DNA from: CAZTAR01 sp043813895
GTDB lineage: Bacteria; Planctomycetota; Phycisphaerae; UBA1845; UTPLA1
Direction: 5' to 3'
Length of the DNA: 12,584 nt
Assembly (NCBI GenBank): GCA_043813895.1
Contig: JBDRKQ010000075.1
Location: 1-12,584, forward strand
Shown here: positions 1-6,004 of the stretch, piece after piece
Numbering within the stretch: the stretch's first letter is position 1
Layout of the letters: every line of letters starts with the position of its first letter
The notes under the pieces: generated by a model
Database searches by the model: none
Seen by the model: the letters and a program-made list of their open reading frames with translations, nothing else
Told to the model about the DNA's origin: nothing
Made by a program: the position numbers and the translations under genes

Positions 1-618
1 GTGCTCGAGACGCGCGACGAGGTGTCCTGGCTGGCGGACGGGACCGGCCTTCTGTGCCCCCTGTTGGAGAAGCACGACCTCCCCACGGCGACCTGCCGCT
101 CCGGCGACTCGGCAATCGAGCGGCTCGAGCGCGCGGGCGTCATGACCACCCGGCCGCTTCTGGCGCACGTGAACTACATCGACGATGAGGACCTCGACCG
201 CCTCCGCTCGTCGGATGCCACCGTCGTCTGGTGCCCGCGGTCGCACGATTTCTTCGGTCACGAGCCGCACCGGTGGCGTGACATGATGGCCGCCGGGATC
301 AACGTCTGCGTCGGGACCGACAGCCTGGCGAGCAATAAGACCCTATCCGTGCTGGATGAACTGCGATTCGTCCGGCAACAGGCGCCGGACTTCTCAGCGG
401 ACGCGCTCCTCGAAATGGGCACGATCCGCGCTGCCCGGGGGCTTGGCCTCGATAGTCAGGTCGGCAGCCTGCGACCAGGCAAGTACGCCGACTTTGTCTG
501 CATCCCGTGGGACCCCGCCGGGCCGGAGTCGCCCGCGGCCAACCTACTGGACGGTGGGCAAAACGCACACGCGGTTTGGATCGGCGGTGAGAGAATCATC
601 GGAATGCAAGAAGAGTAG
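1..618 (+). CDS. Aminofutalosine deaminase-like amidohydrolase, 3' part
   Basis: This is the C-terminal 205 residues of a metal-dependent amidohydrolase. The frame is open at the window edge, so the initial GTG is probably not the true start, and the N-terminal HxH metal site of a roughly 400-residue enzyme would lie upstream. Visible family features are a metal-ligand His in LLAHVNY (His56), the VVWCPRSH-x-FFGH block (76-87), the GTDSLASN block with the metal-ligand Asp107, and the closing GSLRPGKYADFV strand. The CPRSH and GTDSLASN blocks resemble aminofutalosine deaminases (MqnX/AFDH), which convert 6-aminodeoxyfutalosine to the inosine form in menaquinone synthesis. That reading is strengthened by the ubiD, ubiE and ubiX genes nearby. 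The alternative is another nucleoside or S-adenosylhomocysteine deaminase of the same superfamily. The gene ends in TAG just before a strong hairpin. Confidence 0.68.
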   Translation: MLETRDEVSWLADGTGLLCPLLEKHDLPTATCRSGDSAIERLERAGVMTTRPLLAHVNYIDDEDLDRLRSSDATVVWCPRSHDFFGHEPHRWRDMMAAGINVCVGTDSLASNKTLSVLDELRFVRQQAPDFSADALLEMGTIRAARGLGLDSQVGSLRPGKYADFVCIPWDPAGPESPAANLLDGGQNAHAVWIGGERIIGMQEE

Positions 619-643
619 CAGTACCGAGTCGAGCAGCGGAGTC

Positions 644-681
644 GCTCAAGAGCCCCCGGCCAAGGCCGGGGGCTCTTGAGC
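644..681. terminator. Bidirectional GC hairpin between convergent genes
   Basis: Positions 644-661 and 664-681 are perfect reverse complements (18 bp, core GAGCCCCCGGCC) around the dinucleotide AA. The hairpin sits in the 70-bp gap between the stop of the deaminase and the stop of metK, where both genes need an end. Neither side has a T-run, so it is not a textbook intrinsic terminator. Position and stem strength favour a shared transcription end or an RNA 3'-end barrier. Confidence 0.7.
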
Positions 682-688
682 TGTTGCG

Positions 689-1933
689 CTACAGCCATCG
701 CGCCGCGGCTTCGCGGAGGCGCCGGGCTGGGCCGGTCTTCTCCCAGGTGAAGCCCGGGCCCATGCGGCCGAAATGGCCGTTCGCCGCAGTCTCACGGAAG
801 ATCGGCCGCTTCAACTTGAGGTAGTCGATGATCTCCGCCGGCGTGAGCGGGAAGTGATCTCTCACCAACCCGGCGATCTTGCGGTCGTCGAGTTTGCCGC
901 GCGCCGTGCCCTGCGTGTCGATCAACACGCTGATGGGCTCCGCCACGCCGATCGCGTACGCGAGCTGAACCTCGCAGATGTCCGACAGCCTCGCCGCCAC
1001 CACGTTCTTCGCAACGTGCCGGGCCATGTATGTCGCCGAGCGGTCGACCTTCGACGGGTCCTTGCCGCTGAACGCCCCGCCGCCATGCGCGCCGCGGCCG
1101 CCATAGCTGTCCACGATGATCTTGCGGCCTGTCAGACCGGTATCGCCATGCGGACCGCCGATGACGAACCGGCCCGTGGGGTTGATGTGGAACTTCGCCC
1201 GGTCGTTCCACAGGGCGGGACACTCCGCCATGATGACCGGCTTGATGACCTTCTGAAGGATCGTCTTCCGGAAGTGTGCGTTGACGTTGCCATTTCGGTC
1301 GAGGAGGCTGGGCCGCTCCTCGTGCTGCGTCGAGATGACCACGGCATGTAGGCGCAGCGGCGTGCCGTTGTCGTATTCGATCGTAACCTGGCTCTTGCTG
1401 TCGGGCCGCAGCCACGGAATCACGCCTTCCTCGCGAAGCGTCGAGAGCCTCTCCACGAGGCGGTGCGCGAGGTAGATCGGCATCGGCATCAGCGTCTTCG
1501 TCTCGCGGCAGGCAAAGCCGAACATGATGCCCTGGTCGCCCGCCCCCTGGAGTTTCTTCTTGCCAACGTCCACGCCTTGGCTGATGTCGACCGACTGGCT
1601 GTGGATCGTCTGGATGACGGCGCAACTCTGGTAGTCGAATCGGCAGGCCGGATCGACGTAGCCGATATCCTTGATGGTCTGGCGGACATTCTCCTCGATG
1701 TTGTTCAACGCCAGCTCGGCCGCGTCGTTGTGAACCGTGACTTCGCCCGCCAGAACGACGAGCCCGGTCGTCACCAGCGTCTCACAGGCAACACGCGCCT
1801 CGGGATCCTTGGCGATCAGCGTATCGAGCACGGTGTCCGAGATCTGGTCGGCAACCTTGTCGGGATGCCCCTTGCTGACTGACTCGGATGTAAACAGATG
1901 ATGTCCTTTGGTCTGTCTGGCGGTTTTGGCCAC
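689..1933 (-). CDS. metK: S-adenosylmethionine synthetase (methionine adenosyltransferase)
   Basis: MetK makes S-adenosylmethionine from methionine and ATP in the cytoplasm. The protein has 414 residues, somewhat longer than the E. coli enzyme (384), and aligns along its whole length. It shows LFTSESVS-x-GHPDK near residue 13, the first signature GAGDQGIMFGF (130-140), the NPTGRFVIGGPHGDTGLTGRK region (251-271), the second signature GGGAFSGKD (284-292), and a C-terminal GHFGR-WEKT. The start is GTG at 1931-1933, supported by AGGAAGGAG (complement of 1940-1948) six bases upstream. One small oddity is Lys instead of the more usual Glu before GHPDK; this position is known to vary. Its product feeds the UbiE methyltransferase and the radical SAM protein in this window, though it is transcribed alone on the opposite strand. 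The identification is secure. Confidence 0.97.
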   Translation of the reverse strand: MAKTARQTKGHHLFTSESVSKGHPDKVADQISDTVLDTLIAKDPEARVACETLVTTGLVVLAGEVTVHNDAAELALNNIEENVRQTIKDIGYVDPACRFDYQSCAVIQTIHSQSVDISQGVDVGKKKLQGAGDQGIMFGFACRETKTLMPMPIYLAHRLVERLSTLREEGVIPWLRPDSKSQVTIEYDNGTPLRLHAVVISTQHEERPSLLDRNGNVNAHFRKTILQKVIKPVIMAECPALWNDRAKFHINPTGRFVIGGPHGDTGLTGRKIIVDSYGGRGAHGGGAFSGKDPSKVDRSATYMARHVAKNVVAARLSDICEVQLAYAIGVAEPISVLIDTQGTARGKLDDRKIAGLVRDHFPLTPAEIIDYLKLKRPIFRETAANGHFGRMGPGFTWEKTGPARRLREAAARWL

Positions 1934-1967
1934 GAGGAACTCCTTCCTACTCGTTCCAGAGGAAACC

Positions 1968-2000
1968 CTGCGCGGTAACTGCCGGGCAGATTTCGCGCAG
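1968..2000 (-). promoter_or_regulatory. Nested stem-loop in the metK leader
   Basis: Read on the minus strand, CTGCGCG (2000-1994) pairs with CGCGCAG (1974-1968). Inside it CTGC (1989-1986) pairs with GCAG (1982-1979) around CCG, with four unpaired bases on each side (AAAT and TTAC). It lies about 20 bases upstream of the metK ribosome binding site and would start at, or within a few bases of, the predicted 5' end of the transcript. It could be a 5' protective hairpin or part of a SAM-sensing leader. It does not match a SAM riboswitch class that I can recognise. Confidence 0.45.
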
Positions 2001-2008
2001 AATCAGGC

Positions 2009-2037
2009 ATGATAGGTGCGTGACACCGAGGGGGCAA
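2009..2037 (-). promoter_or_regulatory. Candidate sigma-70-like promoter of metK
   Basis: On the minus strand TTGCCC (2037-2032) and TATCAT (2014-2009) are separated by 17 bases, matching 4 of 6 and 5 of 6 consensus positions. The predicted start near 2002 gives a leader of about 70 bases beginning with the 1968-2000 stem-loop. Identified by eye only. Confidence 0.45.
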
Positions 2038-2243
2038 GCAGAACCCGCAGGCTTGGTCAAAATCCCAGCCGCGCGTGTCAGCAAGCGGTCAACTCGCAAA
2101 TGCAGGGGCCTAACGGATGAGCACTGACCCCTCCTTCACGGTCGGGGCTCTGATCTGACCGGGCGAGGCATCGGGCTTGTGATTTGTCGCCGGCGGGCCG
2201 GGCCTGCCGCATCCGGCTGCGTGCTGCCACTGGCCTACACGCC

Positions 2244-2280
2244 TAGAATAGACGCCATCGGACAGACCACGTTTCGGGAG
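2244..2280 (+). promoter_or_regulatory. Candidate -10 (TAGAAT) and ribosome binding site of ubiD
   Basis: TAGAAT at 2244-2249 matches 5 of 6 -10 positions; no good -35 is visible 16-18 bases upstream. CGGGAG at 2275-2280 lies six bases before the GTG at 2287 and decides that start. A predicted transcript from about 2256 could not contain the in-frame GTG at 2179. Confidence 0.4.
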
Positions 2281-2286
2281 ATTGTC

Positions 2287-3879
2287 GTGCCATTCTCTGA
2301 CTTGCGATCGTTCACGGAAGCACTCGAGGCAGCCGGGCAGATCAAACGCGTGAAAGCGGAAGTCGACCCGCTGCTCGAAGTGTCCGAAATCGCTAATCGG
2401 ATGAGCAAGTCGCCTTGCCCGGAGGGTCCCGCTGGCGCGCCGGCCACGGACCCCGTCCACGGCGGCCTCGGCGGGTACGCGTTGCTGTTCGAGCGGGTCA
2501 AAGGCAGCGACATGCCGCTGGCCATCAACCTGTACGGCAGCTACGCCAGGATGCGGACCGCCCTGGGGTGCGAAAGCTTCGACTCGCTCGCCGAGAGAAT
2601 CCGGCGACTCATCAAGCCCCAAACCCCGACAGGCCTGATGGACAAGATGAAGATGCTGCCCGAGCTGGCGAAGATCGCCGGCCTGGGGCCGAAGCATGTC
2701 AAACACGGCATCTGCCAGGAAGTCGTGCGGACCGACGACGCCGACCTGACCGCGCTGCCGATTATCAAGTGCTGGCCGCACGACGGCGGTGCGGACGAGG
2801 ATGTGATTTCAGAAACCAATGAGCAGCGTGGAGAAGTGCTTGCGGAAGACCCTGGCCCGACGCAGGCTTCCGCAGTCGGACGGTACATTACTTTGGCCAG
2901 CATTCTCACCACCGCGCCTGACGGGTCCGAGCCAAACCTCGGCATGTACCGGATACAGCTTACCGGTCCCAAGACCGCGATCTTCCATTGTCATGTGCAT
3001 CACGACGGCGCGCGGCATCACCGGATGTTTGCGGCAGAAGGGCGTGACATGCCGGTGGCACTCGTGCTCGGTGGAGAAAGCGTGCTGCCCTACGCCGCAA
3101 CATGCCCACTGCCGCCGGGCGTGAGCGAGCTGCTCTTCGCCGGATTCCTCAACGACAAGGGAATCCCCGTGGTCAAGGCGAAGACCGTGCCGCTGGATGT
3201 GCCTGCCAACGCGGAGATCGTGATCGAGGGATGGGTGAGCACGACGGAGACGGTCCGCGAGGGACCCTTCGGCGACCACACGGGCTTCTACAGCCTTCCA
3301 GAGCAGTGCCACCCGATGCGCGTCACGGCGATTACGCATCGGAAGAAGCCGATCTACCCGACGACGATCGTCGGCCCGCCGCCCATGGAGGACTACTACC
3401 TCGGCAAGGCGACGGAGCGCGTCTTCCTGCCGCTGCTGCAAATGCTCATCCCGGACATCGTCGACTATCACCTGCCGCAATGGGGCGCGTTTCACAACAT
3501 CTGCTTCGTGAAGATTCGCAAGGAATACCCCCTCCAGGCGAGGAAGGTTGCCGGGAGCATTTGGGGCGCGGGGCAGATGATGTTCAGCAAGTTTATCGTC
3601 GTCGTGGACGAAGACGTGGATGTCCACGACGAGCAGGCGGTCATGTTCGCGGTCGGGGCGAATGTGGACCCGCGGCGCGATACGTTCACGGTCGACGGGC
3701 CGATGGACATCCTGGACCACGCCACACCACACTACGGCGCCGGAAGCAAGATGTGCATCGACGCCACACGCAAGATCAAGGGCGAGGGCGTCGTCCGCAA
3801 CTGGCCCGCACCGCTCGAGATGAGCGAGGATATCCGCCGGCTGGTGGACTCGCGATGGCAAGAGTACGGACTCGGATGA
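2287..3879 (+). CDS. ubiD: UbiD-family prenylated-FMN decarboxylase, menaquinone type
   Basis: UbiD enzymes remove the carboxyl group of an aromatic or unsaturated acid using prenylated FMN made by UbiX. In the futalosine route a UbiD homologue (MqnL) is assigned to decarboxylation after prenylation. The 530-residue protein covers the fold: N-terminal DLRSFTEALEAAGQ, CWPHDGG (162-168), the cofactor/metal-binding N-LGMYR segment (217-222) followed by HCHVHHDGARHHR, and the catalytic EGPFGDHTGFY (325-335). GPPPMEDYYLGKATERVFLP and AFHN, then PHYGAGSKMCIDAT near the C-terminus, look closer to the menaquinone-type group than to E. coli UbiD. I chose GTG 2287 over the upstream in-frame GTG 2179 because MPFSDLR is the usual family beginning and a ribosome binding site precedes it. 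The stop overlaps the next start (ATGA). The UbiD fold is certain; the exact substrate is inferred from context. Confidence 0.9.
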   Translation: MPFSDLRSFTEALEAAGQIKRVKAEVDPLLEVSEIANRMSKSPCPEGPAGAPATDPVHGGLGGYALLFERVKGSDMPLAINLYGSYARMRTALGCESFDSLAERIRRLIKPQTPTGLMDKMKMLPELAKIAGLGPKHVKHGICQEVVRTDDADLTALPIIKCWPHDGGADEDVISETNEQRGEVLAEDPGPTQASAVGRYITLASILTTAPDGSEPNLGMYRIQLTGPKTAIFHCHVHHDGARHHRMFAAEGRDMPVALVLGGESVLPYAATCPLPPGVSELLFAGFLNDKGIPVVKAKTVPLDVPANAEIVIEGWVSTTETVREGPFGDHTGFYSLPEQCHPMRVTAITHRKKPIYPTTIVGPPPMEDYYLGKATERVFLPLLQMLIPDIVDYHLPQWGAFHNICFVKIRKEYPLQARKVAGSIWGAGQMMFSKFIVVVDEDVDVHDEQAVMFAVGANVDPRRDTFTVDGPMDILDHATPHYGAGSKMCIDATRKIKGEGVVRNWPAPLEMSEDIRRLVDSRWQEYGLG

Positions 3880-4430
3880 CCGGCACACGCAACAACGACG
3901 ATACGGACGAGCCGCAGCGGCTGGTCGAGTTGGAGCCGTCGGTCGTCATTGATACCCCGCGGCACGTCGTTCACAGGTCGGAGGCGGGCGTGCCGTGCGG
4001 CGGGCCCATTCCCCAGCACCCGCTGCACATCTGTCCGTACTGCGACTACAACCTCACCGGGCTAACGTCTCGACGCTGTCCCGAGTGCGGCCAAGAGTTC
4101 ACGCTATCAGAGGCGAGGCGACGCGCGTTCGACTTCTCGGCGGCCGGCCAACAAGTCCGGCGAGCATTCCAGCTCGAGACCGGCTATCTCTGGGCCGGTT
4201 ATGGCCTGCTCGCGTTTGCCCTGCTCTGGCCTTGCATCTGGTACAACAGACTCACCGGCAAGCTCGAGTTTGACGTCGGCTTCCGCGCTCTGTTCATGCT
4301 ATGGCTCGTGCTATCGGGGCTCTGCCTCACGGTTCTCTTCAAAATATACTACGATTGGCGGTGGTCTCGGGTCCTGTTCGTGACGGCGCTCTTTCTGGCC
4401 GTCACGAGCCTGGTCTTCGCGTGGAACTGA
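3876..4430 (+). CDS. Zinc-ribbon membrane protein, copy 1 (unknown function)
   Basis: A 184-residue protein with no assigned function. After a polar N-terminal stretch of about 50 residues comes a four-Cys zinc ribbon (Cys53, Cys56, Cys68, Cys71; pattern CPYCDY-x-LTGL-x4-CPECG) followed by FTLSEAR. Three likely membrane helices follow at about 105-122, 136-156 and 164-183, the last ending at the C-terminus. The ATG at 3876 overlaps the ubiD stop (ATGA), which suggests translational coupling. An in-frame ATG at 3855 is possible but lies inside ubiD. The ribbon type is one I associate with Planctomycetota. It probably works at the inner membrane, perhaps holding a protein or nucleic acid at its surface; that is speculation. 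A related copy follows downstream. Confidence 0.8.
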   Translation: MTGTRNNDDTDEPQRLVELEPSVVIDTPRHVVHRSEAGVPCGGPIPQHPLHICPYCDYNLTGLTSRRCPECGQEFTLSEARRRAFDFSAAGQQVRRAFQLETGYLWAGYGLLAFALLWPCIWYNRLTGKLEFDVGFRALFMLWLVLSGLCLTVLFKIYYDWRWSRVLFVTALFLAVTSLVFAWN

Positions 4431-4441
4431 TCCGTAGCGTC
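4431..4441 (+). repeat. Short interspersed word TCCGTAGCGTC, copy 1
   Basis: This 11-base word directly follows the stop of the first zinc-ribbon gene, with a small hairpin (CTGC-CGC-GCAG, 4441-4451) at its 3' side. The identical word recurs at 8001-8011 and a one-mismatch copy at 10620-10630, all intergenic and all beside hairpins. Confidence 0.45.
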
Positions 4442-4487
4442 TGCCGCGCAGCTTCGACCTGATGATCCGACATTGAACGGCCTTTCA

Positions 4488-5093
4488 ATGATGACTGAAG
4501 CCGCACATCCAGCCTCGGACGAACCTTCATCCCGCGGGCATCACGGCTCTGGCGGAGACGAACAGGAAACGCTCATCGAGCTGGTGCCGCCGGCTCCCGG
4601 CGCCTCCCCAAAGGTGCCCATCCCGGACGCCCTCCGCGCGGGCGCAGAGCCGGGAACGGAAGGACAGGCGATCCCGAGCAAGCCGCAACACGTCTGCCCG
4701 ACGTGCGACTACCTGCTGACCGGACTCACCTCCCGTCGTTGTCCGGAATGCGGCGAGTGTTTCACACTCAGCGAAGCCCGGACTCGCGCACTCCAAATGA
4801 CCGTCGATGTGCAGCGGCTTCAACGAAAGGCCCGCCGCGGCCGCTGGCTGCTCGTGTTGGGAATCGTCATGGCATCGTTCGGGATACTCTGGCCGTGGCA
4901 CTCCTATAGAGGCACAGCGCCGCCTTCGGTGCTGGCATTGACGCCGCGAGGCTATTTAATGCTGATTGTGACGGTCCCCGTTTCCGTCATCGCCTTTGCC
5001 ACAAAGTGCTGGTTTGGGCGAAAGTGGTGGGAAGTCGTGTTCGCCGCAGGCTTGGTCATGTTGATCATGGGACTGTTCGCATCCACGCGCTAA
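4488..5093 (+). CDS. Zinc-ribbon membrane protein, copy 2 (unknown function)
   Basis: A 201-residue paralogue of the preceding gene. A longer, disordered-looking N-terminus (rich in Gly, Pro, Glu; 1-65) leads to a four-Cys ribbon (Cys70, Cys73, Cys85, Cys88), FTLSEAR, a basic stretch (RLQRKARRGR), and three likely membrane helices at about 119-137, 155-173 and 180-198. The ribbon block matches copy 1 at 23 of 27 residues, while the helices and N-terminus are much less alike. Both copies share an L-[VI]-EL-x-P element before the ribbon. The start is uncertain: tandem ATGs at 4488 and 4491 and an upstream TTG at 4473 are all in frame, with no clear ribosome binding site. I prefer ATG 4488. The gap to copy 1 is 57 bp, so the two are probably co-transcribed with ubiD. 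Function unknown. Confidence 0.78.
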   Translation: MMTEAAHPASDEPSSRGHHGSGGDEQETLIELVPPAPGASPKVPIPDALRAGAEPGTEGQAIPSKPQHVCPTCDYLLTGLTSRRCPECGECFTLSEARTRALQMTVDVQRLQRKARRGRWLLVLGIVMASFGILWPWHSYRGTAPPSVLALTPRGYLMLIVTVPVSVIAFATKCWFGRKWWEVVFAAGLVMLIMGLFASTR

Positions 5094-5128
5094 GAACGCA
5101 AAAGGCCAACGAGGTTTCGCTCGGGTGC

Positions 5129-5191
5129 CACTGGCGGCTTGTCCGCCAGTGCCCGCACAAGTGAACGACGCTCTGACGGACAAGCCGCCAG
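5129..5191. repeat. Inverted pair of 19-bp palindromes (REP-like)
   Basis: CACTGGCGG-CTTGT-CCGCCAGTG at 5129-5151 is a perfect 9-bp hairpin. At 5173-5191 lies a second palindrome whose reverse complement matches 5131-5149 at 18 of 19 bases, with one stem mismatch. Two inverted palindromic units 23 bp apart in a gene gap resemble the head-to-head layout of REP/BIME elements. They lie after the second zinc-ribbon gene and before the ubiE promoter, so they could also end transcription or protect the upstream mRNA. Confidence 0.65.
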
Positions 5192-5213
5192 CAACACCCG
5201 TAACCGGCGACTG

Positions 5214-5242
5214 TTCAAACGTGACCCAGTCCCGCTTAGAAT
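5214..5242 (+). promoter_or_regulatory. Candidate promoter of ubiE
   Basis: TTCAAA (5214-5219) and TAGAAT (5237-5242) are 17 bases apart, matching 4 of 6 and 5 of 6 consensus positions. A start about seven bases downstream would leave a leader of only about six bases before the ATG at 5255, and no Shine-Dalgarno sequence is visible, so the message may be effectively leaderless. Confidence 0.4.
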
Positions 5243-5254
5243 GCCTGCACGGCA

Positions 5255-6004
5255 ATGCCAGCACGCGAACCGAAAACAATCTGGGATGACGAACGTCTAG
5301 CCGATCCGCACGGGCAACCCGACAAGGCGGCCCGCGTGGAGGCGATGTTCGACACGATCGCACCGACGTACGAACGCGTGAACCGTTTGCTTTCGGCCGG
5401 TCGGGATGCGTATTGGCGAAGCCAAGCGGTGACTCTTGCAGAGACACGAACATCTGATCGCATCCTGGATGTGGCATGTGGAACCGGCGATTTCGCGAGG
5501 GCGTTCGCCGAGGTGCGGCCCGAGGCGACCATCGGGTGTGACTTCTCCGAGCCAATGCTGCGCCTTGCGGTACGTCGCACCGGGCCGGCCGTCGCGTGGT
5601 GTCGGGCCGACGCGCTCGCATTGCCCTTTCCAGGCGACTCGTTCAGCCTCGTGAGCTGTGCGTTCGGCGTGAGAAACTTCCAGAATCTCCATTCGGGCCT
5701 TGTGGAAATGCACCGCGTCCTGATACCGGCCGGGCGGGCGGTCATTCTGGAGTTCTCGGTGCCAAGGTCACGGTTCCTTGGTGGGCTCTACCTCCTGTAT
5801 TTCCGCCGGATTCTGCCCCGGCTGGCAACCCTGATCAGCCGCGACCGCTCCGGGGCTTACCGATACCTGCCAAGCTCGGTATCATCGTTCGCGGACGAAC
5901 GCGAGATGGCCGCCGCTTTACGAGCGGCCGGCTTCCAGCGCGTGCAGCATTGGTCGCTGACGATCGGCGCCGCGACCGTCTTCGTGGCTTGGAAACGCGG
6001 ATGA
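5255..6004 (+). CDS. ubiE: UbiE/MenG demethylmenaquinone methyltransferase
   Basis: This class I SAM-dependent methyltransferase adds the C-methyl group in the last step of menaquinone (or ubiquinone) synthesis. The 249-residue protein is full length for the family. MFDTIAPTYERVNRLLSAGRD (31-51) is the typical N-terminal UbiE signature. ILDVACGTGDFARAF (70-84) is SAM motif I. LPFPGDSFSLVSCAFGVRNF (123-142) precedes EMHRVLIPAGRAVILEFSVP (151-170), and YRYLPSSVSSFADE with AAGFQRV and LTIGAATVFVAWK closes the protein. ATG 5255 is the plausible start; an upstream ATG at 5241 is out of frame. No Shine-Dalgarno is seen. The stop overlaps the next start as ATGA. With the futalosine-type neighbours, menaquinone is the likely product. 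Its SAM would come from MetK. Confidence 0.93.
   Translation: MPAREPKTIWDDERLADPHGQPDKAARVEAMFDTIAPTYERVNRLLSAGRDAYWRSQAVTLAETRTSDRILDVACGTGDFARAFAEVRPEATIGCDFSEPMLRLAVRRTGPAVAWCRADALALPFPGDSFSLVSCAFGVRNFQNLHSGLVEMHRVLIPAGRAVILEFSVPRSRFLGGLYLLYFRRILPRLATLISRDRSGAYRYLPSSVSSFADEREMAAALRAAGFQRVQHWSLTIGAATVFVAWKRG

Larger units (their letters stand above)
1934..2286. other. Divergent intergenic region metK / ubiD
   Basis: This 353-bp gap between the metK start (minus) and the ubiD start (plus) has no convincing gene. The metK side (1934-2037) carries a ribosome binding site, a nested stem-loop and a promoter-like pair. The ubiD side carries a TAGAAT hexamer and a ribosome binding site. I saw only weak short inverted repeats in 2041-2220. 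An in-frame extension of ubiD (from GTG 2179) is open but lacks family-like sequence. Confidence 0.6.

Noticed and set aside
2041..2220. Weak inverted repeats such as CGGTC/GACCG upstream of ubiD
   Set aside because: Stems are only four to five base pairs with long loops, as expected by chance in GC-rich DNA.
2110..2781. 223-residue open frame on the minus strand opposite ubiD
   Set aside because: It is antisense to the conserved UbiD coding sequence, has no recognisable motif and no ribosome binding site that I can see.
3102..3875. Long open frame upstream of, and in frame with, the first zinc-ribbon gene
   Set aside because: It runs inside ubiD in another frame, is rich in Arg, Gly and Pro as expected of a GC-rich shadow frame, and has no family features; only the part from 3876 is credible.
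2809..3888. 359-residue open frame on the minus strand opposite ubiD
   Set aside because: It is a mirror frame of a strongly conserved gene, with His/Arg/Val-rich composition typical of antisense GC-rich frames.
5596..6000. In-frame upstream extension of the TPR membrane protein
   Set aside because: It overlaps ubiE out of frame and lacks family-like sequence; the ATGA overlap at 6001 is the better start.
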